DNA of 64,000 nucleotides from Meghimatium bilineatum (GCA_034231615.1 CM067309.1:26621661-26685660); one strand, 5' to 3'. Counted from the stretch's first letter, positions 21,890 through 32,926 are shown. The notes: generated by a model from the sequence alone, not told the origin. Numbers and translations are program-made.

Positions 21890-22400
21890 TCCACTTTTGA
21901 AAATTCAATTTTAGTTATGTCCTTGATTATGAGTTCGTAGATGGCTAATGAGCCCTATTCGAGCTGTAAATGTCCTTGGACAGTTTGGACATGGAATAAC
22001 GACTGTAGACGGATCTTGGTCTATCCGTGACTTTCTAGCTGCTCTCCGCTGTTGAGCTGCTGCATTTCTCTTTTTTTCACAAGATGATGCGTTCTTTTTT
22101 ATTTTAGAACGCCATGTAGATCTATTTTGTGCAAGTTCTTCCCATGTATCGTGGTCTATTTCAAAGGCTTTCAGTGAGTCCTTTAACAAGTCCTTGTAGC
22201 GCTTCCTTTGGCCACCTTGAGATCGTATACCCTTCTCTAGCTCACCATAGAGAAGTATCTTTGGCAGACGATGGTCTGGCATGCGCACCTAATGACCTGC
22301 CCAACGAATCTGTGTCTGCATCAGGATCGTGTCAATGCTTGGGATACCAGCTCTATCAAGGACAGTGGTATCTGGAATCTTGTAATAAGAAATATAATAT
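21890..22400 (-). mobile_element. LINE C-terminus with a C2H2-type zinc finger
   Basis: Minus-strand words are TVLDRAGIPSIDTILMQTQI, RMPDHRLPKILLYGELEKG and TWEELAQNRSTWRSKIKK. Then comes IPCPNCPRTFTARIGLISHL followed by RTH, a C-x2-C-x12-H-x3-H finger. This architecture (RMPD..LPK..YGEL plus a terminal finger) is common to a LINE family found across invertebrates. The fragment at 29640-32021 has the same YGEL block (HLPKRLFYGELCDCKRS). It lies about 100 bp from host exon 22504-22623. Confidence 0.85.
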
Positions 22401-22503
22401 CATTTGGAAAGACAGAAAGGTGATGACTACATACGCTTACACTAGAATAGTTAAGATTTCTCTCAAACACTACTCAGTTTCAATAACACACTTGTATGCT
22501 TAC

Positions 22504-22623
22504 ACTGACATATTTACGGCACTCGGAGAAGCCCTCTGCTAACTGTGTAACTACATCTTTATGATCATCTAGAAGATTCCTCAGTGCTTCTGACCACTGT
22601 TGTTCTTGTTCTAAGTCTCTGAT
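22504..22623 (-). CDS. BCKDK: BCKDK exon: helical bundle, second segment
   Basis: This is a 120-bp exon of 40 codons, phase 0 at both ends, the same length as the matching human stretch of about residues 142-181. The acceptor is tgttatag and the exon starts ATCAGAGAC. The donor is AGT|gtaagc. An internal gtaaat lies 15 bases before the exon end, but using it would break the phase with the next exon. Diagnostic words are NLLDDHKDVVTQLAEG (human QLLDDHKDVVTLLAEG), followed by a short ECRKYVS end. The exon is squeezed between two unrelated minus-strand LINE fragments, 21890-22400 and 22690-23125, and neither enters it. The gap to the next exon is about 7 kb. Confidence 0.9.
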
Positions 22624-22689
22624 CTATAACATAAGAAGAAAAAAATGTACTGCTCTGACTGAAATAAGCACCATATCGTAACTGAATAT

Positions 22690-23125
22690 TAGAAAAAAAT
22701 ATGTAAAATTTCTTTTGATGAGTCTCCATCCAGTACTAGATTGGTGCCTAAATATGTAAAATTGTTGACTTTTAATAAAGAACATTTTGAATTTTTATGT
22801 TGTCGTTGGATCTCATAAAATCTAGTATATGAGTTTTTGATGTGTTGATCTTCAACCCTATCTGATTTGAGTAGTGTTGGAGATTGTCAAGCTTAGATTG
22901 AGCAAGCATCTGTGTGGTTTGTGCTCAAAAGGGCCAGGTCATCTGCGTAGTCAAGATCTTCGAGAACAGTATTATTAATCCATTTTATTCCTGTCAGCTC
23001 ATTTTCAGTGCTCTTTCTCATGACCCAATCAATAGCGATGCAGAAAAGTAATGGGGACATGATGCATCCCTGTTTAACGCCCGTAACAACTTGGAACCAT
23101 TCTGACTTCTCAGTGTTTGTTAAAT
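22690..23125 (-). mobile_element. LINE reverse-transcriptase fragment
   Basis: The minus strand reads VVTGVKQGCIMSPLLFCIAI, then DWVMRKSTENELTGIKW and NNTVLEDLDYADDLALLSTN, which contains an intact YADD catalytic box. After a frame change, KVNNFTYLGTNLVLDGDSSK follows. This VKQGC-to-YLG block belongs to a different family from the zinc-finger LINE 300 bp away. Nothing before the QGC block is present. Confidence 0.85.
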
Positions 23126-23700
23126 AGCAGATTTACATGTAACAATAGACAGAATCGTGGCTTCAAACAAAAGATCTTTATCAAGATGGAATAAAAAACA
23201 GAATTGAACTACCAAATCAAGCCTAGACTTCATGTCAGCCATGTGGGAACTGACAGGTAAGGAATACAACCAAAACATGAAAAAAAAGAGTGACGGAAAT
23301 GTGAGTGGTTACATGTAGAGAAAGTATAGTGAACAAGGAAAATTCAAAATAGAAAACACAAGTATAGATAACGTTAATTAAATCAAAGATCTTAGATGGA
23401 TCAGATGTGCGACTCAAACTGCATGATACATGAGATACACAGAATATATAATCTCATGCATGCTTTCTCAGAGACTCAATGAGCATGATAGATACATGCT
23501 CTATATACATGATACATGCTTTATATACATGATACATCAATCTCAAGCCTACACTCGTGCATGCTTTTTCACTCAATGAATATGCTAAGAAAGTATGAGA
23601 ATGGCTGGGCACGCAGGCAGTGGTTGAAGTCAGTGAAACGATAAGCTGACAAGAATCAGCTGTATATTTGTGGCAGGACATGCTGGTGTCCGAGAAAATG
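23126..23700. other. Unassigned; possible Penelope-like terminus on the minus strand
   Basis: The reverse complement of 23140-23190 reads cttgataaagatcttttgtt then tgaagccacga, the kind of motif found near Penelope-like element ends. Beyond this I recognise no coding sequence. A short gatacatgctctatatacat duplication lies at 23490-23535. Confidence 0.35.
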
Positions 23701-24200
23701 TACATACCAATAAGATGGCTGGAGTGGCAACCTTAGAGACCAGACAAACAATGGATCTGAGATTGGATGTGTGATCATCTAACTAATGCTTGTATATCTG
23801 CAATGTTAGTTAATTTAATATTGTTAAACTCCAATATAATATCTGTACTTACATATGGTTGTGAATGCTAGAAAGTAACAAAGGTACCAGAGAAGAAATG
23901 AAATTTATTTGAAAATAAATATCTTAGAAAAATCTTAAAAAAATGAAAATGGTGCCAGATGGAAAAGAAAGATAATTACCAGGTAGTAGAAAGATCACCC
24001 TAATTGAAAATCAAGGCATCAGTCCATAAATGTTGTGATCTCCTCCTCAAGGTATCCCTCAGTGTGTGGCTACCGACCACTACAAACACCACATTGATTT
24101 AGTTTACCGGTCTCCTAAGGTTATCTGCATAACTCATTTATATCTACCCCATCTTGACATTATGTTCTTGTAGTCTCCTCCTACCCTAATTTCACTAAGC
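23700..24200 (+). mobile_element. Possible degenerate LINE fragment
   Basis: Scattered translated words in changing frames look like an eroded LINE C-terminus: LRDQTNNGSEIGC, YICTY-W-ML and NEIYLKINILEKS. No long frame or catalytic block is visible. Confidence 0.3.
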
Positions 24201-24204
24201 TATA

Positions 24205-24275
24205 TCAATAAGAATTACAGGTCCACATTCACTAAGTATATACAAATTAGACTTAAAGGTCCACATTTATTAACC
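24205..24275 (+). repeat. 38-bp repeat near the piggyBac fossil, left copy
   Basis: The words ttacaggtccacattcacta, agtatatacaaattagactt and aaggtccacattta give about two units. The same repeat, again about two units, occurs at 29300-29385 on the other side of the piggyBac fossil and in the same orientation. Confidence 0.7.
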
Positions 24276-24973
24276 TTAAGCATGCTTTGGTTTAGTGTTT
24301 CGACAAAGGAGGGAGGTTTCAGAGTGTTGTTGTCGAGTGCACTTGTTCATTGCCGTGAAGTGTTTATAGTACATGGCACAGCCCAATTGGTTAATATACA
24401 TAATCGAGGACATGAGCAGTTTAAGCTGGCACATTTCCACGTCCACCCTGTCCCTTTTGCAAAGTAATCAGTAGCAGCAAGACATAGAAATTTGTGTTTT
24501 TCTACCGACAAGCAAGGCTTCAATCATGGATACTATTTTCATAGAAATCATAATGGATGCGGATTCTGATGAGGACAAAATTGTTGAATTCACACAGGCA
24601 GACATTGCTCCATTAGATGATGTGGTGTTAAGAGATATTAGTGACACTTGTACTGTAGTATTTTTGGAAGACGAGATTGTAGATAATTCTCGAGTCCCTT
24701 CAGGTTATAGTCATGATTAACTTAGCGACTTCGGTGAAGTTGTTGCACCTATAGGTTTAGCTGATAATGTTAGTGAGGTGGACGTGTTTCATCTGTTTAT
24801 GACAGATATTCTCAAGATGTTGGTGACTAAAACTAACCGTTATGCTAAGCAGGTTAGTGAATTAAAAGGACAGGGCGCCAAGGATGAATCTCATGTAAAG
24901 CTGTGGTAGAAAGTCATAGCTGATGAGATGAGAGCCTTTGTTGCTTTGGTGCGCTTGATGGGACTAACCACTA

Positions 24974-25028
24974 TAAATAACCAAATGGTCAGAGGGTGTC
25001 CGACAAAGTGGATGGTGCCGCAGTAACC
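24974..25028 (+). repeat. 55-bp dispersed GC-rich repeat, copy 2
   Basis: It is almost identical to 20183-20240 (ataaataaccaaatggtcag, then gtccgacaaagtggatggtg). It forms the first part of the insertion that splits the piggyBac fossil, just before the palindrome begins, and it has no counterpart at the other end of that insertion. Confidence 0.75.
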
Positions 25029-25038
25029 TAATGAACAA

Positions 25039-26098
25039 ATAGTAAAGCAAAATGAGTTAAACAGGTTACTAAAACACTTACCTTGCCTATTAATAAAAAT
25101 ATATTTAAACAATTATATATAAAAAAACATACAATAAAACAAAACAAGAAAATTCTCCACGTATCGGCTCAAATTGAACCTTTTTCAAGAGACAAACAAC
25201 AGAAAACGACAAAATAAAAAACAAAATATATGACTAGATTTCATCAAACCCCGTCTCCATAGCGCAGGGATGGCAACGCATCTATAAAAGAGAAAATGCG
25301 TGCATTCATTATAAACAAACCGAAAGTGGGAAATTAGAGGCACTGTAGATGAGTGCAAGAATATTAAAAGAAAAAGATAAGAAAAATACCCCTTTTGTCA
25401 CTTTATCAGACAGGCAGGTTTTAAGAACATAGTCACAACAGGCAAGACTGAAGGGAACAGAGACAGATGGGGACGTGAGAAAATATTAATGTGACAACCT
25501 AGCAAGGCTTGGAAACAACGATCCTGATAACAATACTGTGAACAGAGAACCATGGTTTTTTTTCTGGTTGGCTTAGGTGACCATGGTTCTCTGTTCACAG
25601 TATTGTTATCAGGATCGTTGTTTCCAAGCCTTGCTAGGTTGTCACATTAATATTTTCTCACGTCCCCATCTGTCTCTGTTCCCTTCAGTCTTGCCTGTTG
25701 TGACTATGTTCTTAAAACCTGCCTGTCTGATAAAGTGACAAAAGGGGTATTTTTCTTATCTTTTTCTTTTATTATTCTTGCACTCATCTACAGTGCCTCT
25801 AATTTCCCACTTTCGATTTGTTTATAATAAATGCACGCATTTTCTCTTTTACTAGATGTGTTGCCATCCCTGCGCTATGGAGACGGGGCTTGATGAAATC
25901 TAGTCATTTATTTTGTTTTTTATTTTGTCGTTTTCTGTTGTAGGTCTCTTGATAAAGGTTCAATTTGAGCCGATACGTGGAGAATTTTCTTGTTTTGTTT
26001 TATTGTATGTTTTTTTATATATAATTTTTTAAATATATTTTTATTAATAGGCAAGGTAAGTGTTTTAGTAACCTGTTTAACTCATTTTGCTTTACTAT
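25039..26098. repeat. Large palindrome: 517-bp arms, 25-bp loop
   Basis: The left arm 25039-25555 and the right arm 25581-26098 are reverse complements with about ten differences by eye (roughly 98% identical). They are separated by 25556-25580. Each arm is a copy of the retroposon also present at 32927-33488, and all three copies begin with atagtaaagc on their sense strand. The whole insertion (24971-26098) sits in the piggyBac coding region between two copies of atgggactaacc / atgggactgacc, the target-site duplication. It lies within the largest visible BCKDK intron. Confidence 0.95.
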
Positions 26099-26189
26099 GG
26101 GACTGACCAAATGTTCATCCTATGAATTGTACAGGTGTAATGACTGTCTCCTCGAGATGCCTGAGTTCAGGAATGTCATGAGTCGTCAT

Positions 26190-26757
26190 CATCATCAGCT
26201 GCCATGCCGGCTGGCGTAGGCGATCATGGCTCTCCACAGCTCTCTATCTCTAGCATTATGTATCAAGGTTGTTGTTTCCCTGCCATGCCAGGTTGTCAAA
26301 CTGTCCACTATTTTCTCACTTTGTCGCCCTCTGTCTCTGTTGCCTTCAATCTTGCCTGTTGTGACTGTTCTCAAACCTCCCTGTCTCATGAAGTGTCCAA
26401 AAAAAATTAAGATTGTCTTTTTCTTATATTATTGATTAAGATCCGTTTCACTTTTGGCTCTTTCAACACCTCCACATTAGTTTTTCTGAGTTTCCATGGT
26501 ATTCTCAGCATTCTTCCATAGAACCACATCTCTATTGCTTCTAATTTTCCATCTTCCAGTTTGTTTATTGTCCAAGACTCGTATCCATATGTTAGTATAG
26601 GAGTTATATAGCACTTCAGAACTTTCTCACCTCTAATGACAAGGTCATTAATGACAAATAACACAATATATTATGTCATGAGTAGGAACAGATTTTTAGC
26701 TATTCTTTCATTCCTACACCTTGTGGACAACACAAAAGCTGTTCCACGAGGGCAACC
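26190..26757 (-). mobile_element. LINE 3' fragment inserted in the piggyBac fossil
   Basis: The minus strand encodes VIRGEKVLKCYITPILTYGY, ESWTINKLEDGKLEAIEMWF, MLRIPWKLRKTNVEVLKEP, then RQGGLRTVTTGKIEGNRDRG and DRELWRAMIAYASRHGS, with a tail of (TGATGA)-type repeats at 26185-26200. It splits the transposase between FRNVMSR and IKAFVDK. It shares its full length with 11171-11790, including the non-coding segment that ends ttccacgagggcaacc. Confidence 0.88.
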
Positions 26758-27949
26758 CGGCCACAGCTAGGCGTTCAAGATAAAAGCATTTGTTGACAAA
26801 CTTCTTCCTCTTTTTCAACAACATTATGGTCTCTCTAAAGAACTTAAGTATTGAAGAAATCAAGATTGCTTTCATGGGTAGGACTAGTCTTATGAAGTAC
26901 ATGCCCAAGAAACCCTCAAAGTGGAGTATATAGGCTTGGGCACTGGCTGACTTGAAGACTAGTTATCTCTGGAACTAGAAGCTGTACCTTGGGAAGGAGG
27001 ACAACATGGACTGAACCAAGGGGTTGGCTCACAATGTTGTCACTCATTTGGTAGCTGCCATGCATGATAAGGGCCATGTTGTCTACATGGATAATTTCTT
27101 TTCCTCTCCTGACCTTTTCAAGGAGCTTGCTGAGAACTAGATAGGCACTTGTGGCCCACTACATTTGAACTGCTGAAGGGTCTCCGATGCAATGAAGTCT
27201 GCAACGCCCAAGGCTGGTGACCCATCTATTACTGCTAGAGATGGCAAAATTTTGTACATGGCAAAGTATGACAAGAGGCAAGTTAATTTCATGACATCAC
27301 ACAAATCATAGACCTTCAATAAGAAGGTCCGTTCCAAACGTCATGATGGTAATAAGCAGGATGTGGTAAAACCATGCACTATACAAGCCTATACCCGTCA
27401 TATGGGAGATGTTTATTGTGTTGATAAGAAGTTAACATATTATTTGTTGCCAACAGGACCTGCAAGTGGTGGAACAACATTTTCTTTTACATGTTGGAAG
27501 CTTGATTTGTGAATTCACTTATCCTGTGGCAGGCCAAACATCCTGGCTGAGTCACGGCAGAAAAATTTCACCTGCGGATCGTTCATGGGCTTCTTGAGGG
27601 TTGTCAGTCTAGGTCTTCTTCCAGTAGCGGAAAAAGAACAAGCCACCCACCACATAGGATGGCAATAGGAGCACCACACTTCATTGCTATCAATCCTAAA
27701 CGGTTGCCCAGTGACAAGTCTGCACGTCCTGACTGTGTGGTCTGTTCAGATTGGTCAAAGAAGCACCAACAGACTCAGTACATGTGTCCAGTGTGTAAGG
27801 TCACTCTGTACCCATATCCCTGATTCCAGATACCACACATTAGTCAATTTTAAAACTGACTGTACACCAGGGCTTAACATTTAGCACGCTATTGTCTTAA
27901 ATGGCAGACAAAAAATTAGCATATGTCATACACTGTTGGGTGGTAAATT

Positions 27950-28540
27950 AGCCAAACAACATAGGGGCGCTTAAAGTGCGTTGCAAATCCTGTTTGGTTT
28001 TTACACATAATCGTGGACATGCACAGTTTGAAGCCAGCACATTTCAACGTCCACCGTATTCATTTGCAAAGTCCTTTGAAGCAGCGAAACGTACAAATTT
28101 GTTTATTTCTGAAGCCATCTGTCGACATCGACAAATCGAGGCAGAAACATGAAAGTGAATAGGGTATATAGATGTATGTTTCATCATATTTTGAAAAAAA
28201 TAAGTTTATTGTGAATCGAATGATGAATTCTTGGAGATAGTTAGTTTCCACAACAGAAATATACAGAATGCCATGTTAGTTTCTGACTTGTAAAGGTTAG
28301 ACCAAGTGTTCTGAAGTGGCTAAAATATGACTATGTCTATCTTCCAAAGAACGATTTGTCTGTAAATCTACATGTTTTATTCAGTTCACCCAGCAATATT
28401 TGGATAATATGGCAATGAAACAATATAAATAGTGTAGAAATATGCCTCTACCAGTGTTACCACTCAAAGACATTTCAAGAAAAAAGGTACGTTATTTTTT
28501 ATAATTTATTTTCTTCGTTATTATGGTTATAATTTGTTTA
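27950..28540. other. Piggybac-flanking non-coding DNA with a repeat of its 5' flank
   Basis: The stretch 28008-28085 (cataatcgtggacatgcaca, then cacatttcaacgtccaccgt and tttgcaaagt) repeats, in the same orientation, 24399-24470 just upstream of the transposase start. This suggests a second element copy or a repeat internal to the transposon. No coding sequence was recognised after 28140. Confidence 0.5.
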
Positions 28541-28599
28541 TTTTTGGTGGAATAAACGTCTTTCCCACTTTCTCACACATCTCATATCATATACACACA

Positions 28600-29300
28600 A
28601 ACAAAACTGACAACAATAAATGCAGAATTCTATTATTAATTTATATGTGCAAATTATTTAAATATCTCTAACAACAAAAAAGTTATCGTGTTTTCAGAAA
28701 AGGGTACTAGCAATAATGCCAATTCTTAAAAAAGAATCCAGCTGCAGGGGGGAAAATTTGGTTATTTCTTTACAGTGTACTAAAGGTTACCAGCCGGTAG
28801 GAGTAATTCAGAACTGCACAGCCAGTGGGTGTACTCCATTGCTGCACAGCCAGTCGGTAAGTCAGACCTTGGCTATTTTTATGAAATATTTTAAACATCA
28901 TCCGTAGGACACTTTTAAAAAAACAACCAATTATGCACATATTTGAAGTATTAAATAGTTCATTTAAATGTGCATAAATTATTTTAAAAGCTCTTATAAA
29001 AATGTTATTGCTTTTCAAAATACCGAAGTCTTTTTTGCATCTCTTTTTTTTTTTGAAAAAAAATGTCTTCACCTCTTTCTAACACCATCTGTAGGACACA
29101 TATAAAAAAAAAAAACACACACACATTGCGGTATTCAATTCTGCATTTAAATGTGCATAAATTATTTCAAAAGCTCTAATACCAAAAACATTATTGCATT
29201 TTCTTAAAACCAACCAAAAAAAAGACAAATTTTCAAAAAAAGAATCCGGTGGCAGGAAGAAATGTGGTTTTTTTTTAATCTGGCTTGCTAAAGGTTAAGG
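28600..29300. repeat. About three degenerate ~200-bp tandem units
   Basis: Each unit contains an atgtgcataaattatttaaa-type word (28645, 28970, 29150), then aaaagctcta or similar. Two units also have gaatccagctgcagg or gaatccggtggcagg and end in tactaaaggtta or gctaaaggtta. Divergence is high and A-runs are common. Confidence 0.6.
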
Positions 29301-29385
29301 ATATACAAACTAATCTTACAGGTCCACATTCACTATGCATATACAAACTAGACTTACAGGTCCAAATTCACTAAGTATATGGAAA
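29300..29385 (+). repeat. 38-bp repeat near the piggyBac fossil, right copy
   Basis: Two units of caaactagacttacaggtcc then acattcactaagtatata, matching 24205-24275 in the same orientation about 5 kb away. Confidence 0.7.
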
Positions 29386-29639
29386 GCACGTATGTAGAGT
29401 TCATGCTGTGAACATACAAAATGAAAAATTGTTATGACATTGAAACTAGATCATGAAACATGAACATTCAACATTAGTTGAATAGTTAAACTGTTAAATG
29501 TGCATCTTTTTAATCTGCAATGAACTTTTTGATTGGCCAAAAAATTGTTCTGCTTTCAGGTAAACGGTATGTTATGTTATATAGTTTCTTTCACAGTTTA
29601 TATTGTTCATCAACGACAAAACGATACTGCGAATCACAC

Positions 29640-32021
29640 AAACACCAATCATCCTTTTCATTATCTGAGCCCTCTTGCCTTGAGGAGGTGGAGAATGCCA
29701 TCTCAAATTTTTCTGCTGGAAAAGCACCAGGTCCAGACTCCATTCCAGCCGAAATTTACACAATCAGTGACCCTGTTATGGCTGCTAAACTCACAGAGTT
29801 CTTCCAGACAATGTGGAACCTGGAAATGTTACCACAAGACTTTAAGTATGCTTCCATCATACATTTATATAAGAGAAAAGGAAATTGCCTAGATTGCGAA
29901 AACCACAGAGGCATATCTCTGCTCTTTATAGTAGACAAGATCCTGGCTATGGTCCTGCTAAACAGACGGCAAACCCATCTTGAGGCAGGTCTCCTCCCAG
30001 AGAATCAATGTGGCTTACAACAAGGAAGAATACGGTTGACACGATATTCACTGCCAGACAACTACAGGAAATGTAGCAAGAACAGAAAAATTGGTCTCTA
30101 CACATTTGCAAACCTAACTAAGGCATTTGACACTGTAAATCACAAACGGCTATGGAAGATCATGGCCAAATTTGGATGTCCTGAAAAATTCACTAACATG
30201 GTTCACCAGTTCCATGATGGTATGACAGCCTGTGTAAAAAATGATGGCGCATACTCAAACCCATTTCCAGTAACTAGCAGTGTCAGGGATTGCACCTGGT
30301 GCTCTTCAGCATGGTGTTCTCTGCCATGTTAAAATGGTGCCTTCAGGAATAACAGTGCAGGAATTTGCTTTTGCTATAGAGCTGATGGAGGGCTATTCAA
30401 TCTTAGTAGTTAGTCATTGGATTATCGCCACTGCACTCTGGACAAGTCCATAGGTGCTCAGATCTCTCCTTGAGTGTATCTGCCATTACATGTTGACTGA
30501 TGGTCCCAGTACGCAGTTGATTGCCCATCATTCTTTCTCGCCCCAAAAAACTGCTCCGTTCTAGCGACACCACATTTCAAACGAAGCTCCCTTTATTCTA
30601 GTCATGGAACAAGAGTCATCGCCACTTACACAGTCATTTGTTCGTGTTTTCCCGTAGGGGGTTCAAAATGTCTGCCTGATCCATCGCTCTACCAACAGCT
30701 ATCTGCTCTCTCATTACCCTGGACTTCTGCATGTCCCGGCACAAAAATAAAAGTCATTTTACGCACACAGAAATTCTTCACTGCATCCAGCAACTGTTCC
30801 CAAATGTACTCCACCTGCACTTTCACAATCATGCTCATCGAGTATACAGGCATATGCTGCAGTCTGCGAGTGCACCCATTTCAAAGCTTTGGTTACTACC
30901 AAAATCTACATTGTCATGCTGCTTGTCGTCTTAGCAAATGCACCACATTCCTCTCTGATGGTCTTGCCCACCTTTGAGCCGTGAAGGCCCAGGCACTCCT
31001 GATGTGTCTCTCAAATTACAATTCTCACCGATCAGAGAAAGCACCTCCGACTCCACCACTGTTGGACACCATTCCCTGCATTCTCTATTGTGTATTATTA
31101 TTACTTTGAAGGCTGTCTGGCAATCTAAGGGCTCCAGACTACATTCCACACCAGGTAGCACATTTTCCAATCTGCACACACTCTGTATAATATCCTCTGC
31201 GTGCCTTTCACTATGAGAATTTCAGGGTCTAGAGGGTGCTCTTTATCAGTGGTGATCCAACTGATCAATGTGCTGATCAATACTTCAAGTATTACAATGT
31301 GCTGGTTCTCTCGAGGATATCACTCTTTGTAGATTGAAAGCCAAGACCAAAACTAAGACTGACATTGTTTGCAGATGATTTTGCACTCAACACTACTAGT
31401 CTGAAAGGCATGCAAGACAGTATGGACCTCTTTTCCTTGTGATGCGTTCGGTCTCACCATCAGCAACACAAAGACATTAGTAGCGTATCAATCAGTGCCA
31501 GGTATCTACACAGAACCAGTAATCACAGTAAAGGGACAAAAACTCAATACTGCCAATAAGTTTGTATACCTCGGCAGCACCCTCTTATGGATGTTTCCCT
31601 GCATATTGCTAGTGCCAGACCAGCATTCGGGAGCATTCGTGTCAACATCTAGATCAGACTTGGTCTCAGTTTCACAACTAAGTTGAATATCTACTGAACA
31701 GTGGTTCTACCAAATGTTTTATGCTGCGTCATCCCGGACTGTCTATGCGAGAGACACTCGACAACTTAACTCTTTCTACCTTCGGTGCCTAAGAAACCTC
31801 ATGAGAGTACATTGGCAGGATCGAGTACCTGACACAGAAATCCTTCAGAAGTCCTATATGCAGAGCATCCATGTCCTGCTGACTAGGTCTGAACTCCGCT
31901 GGACTGGTCACATTTTCTATATGCCAGACATGCACCTTCCAAAGAGATTATTCTATGGGGAGCTGTGCGATTGTAAACGTTCAAGTGAAGGGCATAAAAA
32001 GTGCTTCAAAGATCACAAGTA
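29640..32021 (+). mobile_element. LINE reverse transcriptase to C-terminus, interrupted by a minus-strand LINE
   Basis: The longest open stretch (to 30332) reads LEEVENAISNFSAGKAPGPD, SIPAEIYTISDPVMAAKLTE, NHRGISLLFIVDKILAMVLL, LLPENQCGLQQGR, FANLTKAFDTVNHKRLWKIM and GCPEKFTNMVHQFHDGMTAC. These are the blocks of the widespread RTE/CR1-like family whose C-terminus carries a zinc finger. Compared with relatives, FADLTKAFDT has Asn at one catalytic-region position. After an insertion (30408-31310) the element resumes with the DDF box (FADDFALN) near 31371, then FVYLGSTL (31561), LRNLMRVHWQDRVPDTEILQ and LPKRLFYGELCDCKRSSEGH, stopping at 32021. Confidence 0.9.
30408..31310 (-). mobile_element. 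Minus-strand LINE-like insertion
   Basis: It breaks the plus-strand LINE between GGLFNLS and its continuation near 31325. On the minus strand, words such as AFKVIIIHNRECREWCPTVV, SEVLSLIGENCNLRDTS and LRTGTISQHVMADTLKERSE followed by CPECSG look like the post-RNase H region of an I/R1-type LINE. Exact ends were not resolved. Confidence 0.5.
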
Positions 32022-32170
32022 AATTCAAGTAGGAAGCAAAAGGATGAATTGAACCAGGTCCGTTCTAACGACACCCTTTGAACTCGAGTAAACGGGTTTT
32101 TCTGTACTTGACTCTGCGGTTGTCCTGCGGTTAGTGGGAGATGCGGTTAGTCAAGTATGGATAAACCTGT
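32022..32170 (+). repeat. Partial relative of the 12012-12328 MITE
   Basis: It starts aagtaaattcaagtaggaag, then attgaaccaggtccgttcta as in the complete MITE. It later contains ggagatgcggttagtcaagt as in the MITE middle. The right terminal repeat is missing or replaced. As at 2846 and 12012, it follows a LINE C-terminal fragment directly. Confidence 0.6.
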
Positions 32171-32195
32171 TTACTCGAGTTGCACGACTCGAGTT

Positions 32196-32455
32196 TGGGG
32201 ATCTCCCTGGCGTAGTGGTTACGCTGTTCGCCTTGTGGTCAAGAGGTCACGGGTTCAAATCCGGCTTATCTTGTTTATAAGGTGGATTTTTTTTTCGGAG
32301 ATCCCTGTGGATTATCACTTGAAGCTACGGAGTTACGTGCTATGAGTGGTACTCTTGGCAGACGGCATGCCACTTTGTTGAGAGGGACGGAGTACATATG
32401 GGAAATCGAGTACAGTGAAGCCAATCTTCTACTGCTTTTAAACTCTTTTTTTTTT
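32196..32455 (+). mobile_element. tRNA-derived SINE, family 2, copy A
   Basis: The head has a polymerase III A box (tggcgtagtggttacgc) and B box (ggttcaaatcc) spaced as in a tRNA. The body reads gatccctgtggattatcact, then ggagttacgtgctatgagtg and gagggacggagtacatatgg, and ends in a T-run. The second copy is at 39846-40090. The head resembles a tRNA with a variable arm, but the cloverleaf is not intact enough to call a tRNA gene. Confidence 0.88.
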
Positions 32456-32507
32456 AAACAGCTGTGTTCTTGTAACAAACCAAATATGTGGATGCATGTT
32501 CACATTT

Positions 32508-32554
32508 ATGTATGTATGTATGTATGTATGTATGTATGTATGTATGTATGTACG

Positions 32555-32584
<30 letters not shown>
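32508..32584. repeat. (TATG)n then (TA)n microsatellite
   Basis: About eleven tatg/tgta tetranucleotide units run into about fifteen ta units. The flanks to 32830 are TG/TA rich. Confidence 0.95.
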
Positions 32585-32586
<2 letters not shown>

Positions 32587-32926
32587 AGCGCTTGTTTATG
32601 TTAATGCACGTATCTCCATTGTGTCAATATGTATGCCTATTCTGGTGTGATCCCTTTCCTATGTGTGAATACATTTACATGCCTGTGCATTTTGTGTGGG
32701 TATCCTTCACACATCTGTGTCCATTTTGTTATATATTTATCTCTTAACTTTTGGTGTGTGTATACATTTCTATGTATGTTTAGGTGTGGTTGTATATATA
32801 TATATTTATGTCTATATTTGGTTTCACATTCATTCCATGCGCTTTCAAATGATGATTCTTCTTGTATCCTTCCTTCCCCAAACCCACTCACCCCACAACC
32901 TCATCATTACTCATCAATCATTATCA

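Larger units (their letters stand above)
24519..27870 (+). mobile_element. piggyBac transposase fossil split by two insertions
   Basis: The N-terminal acidic part opens at 24526 (MDADSDEDKIVEFTQADIA) and continues as FHLFMTDILKMLVTKTNRYA and DEMRAFVALVRLMGLT, to 24970. It resumes at 26099 with MGLTKCSSYELYRCNDCLLE and PEFRNVMSR. After a LINE it continues from about 26770 (IKAFVDKLLPLFQQHYGLSK, LSIEEIKIAFMGR, YMPKKPSKW). The catalytic block with Asp is HVVYMDNFFSSPDLFKELAE (about 27079). The C-terminal Cys-rich finger is near 27715-27840 (PDCVVC, YMCPVCKVTL). Several stops and frame changes make it non-coding today. DNA transposons of this type cut and paste at TTAA. The terminal repeats were not identified. 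Confidence 0.9.

Noticed and set aside
24526-24720. Independent small acidic host protein
   Set aside because: It is the acidic N-terminus of the piggyBac transposase that continues directly downstream.
32196-32270. tRNA gene
   Set aside because: A and B boxes are present but the cloverleaf is imperfect. The same head is attached to a SINE body that recurs at 39846-40090.
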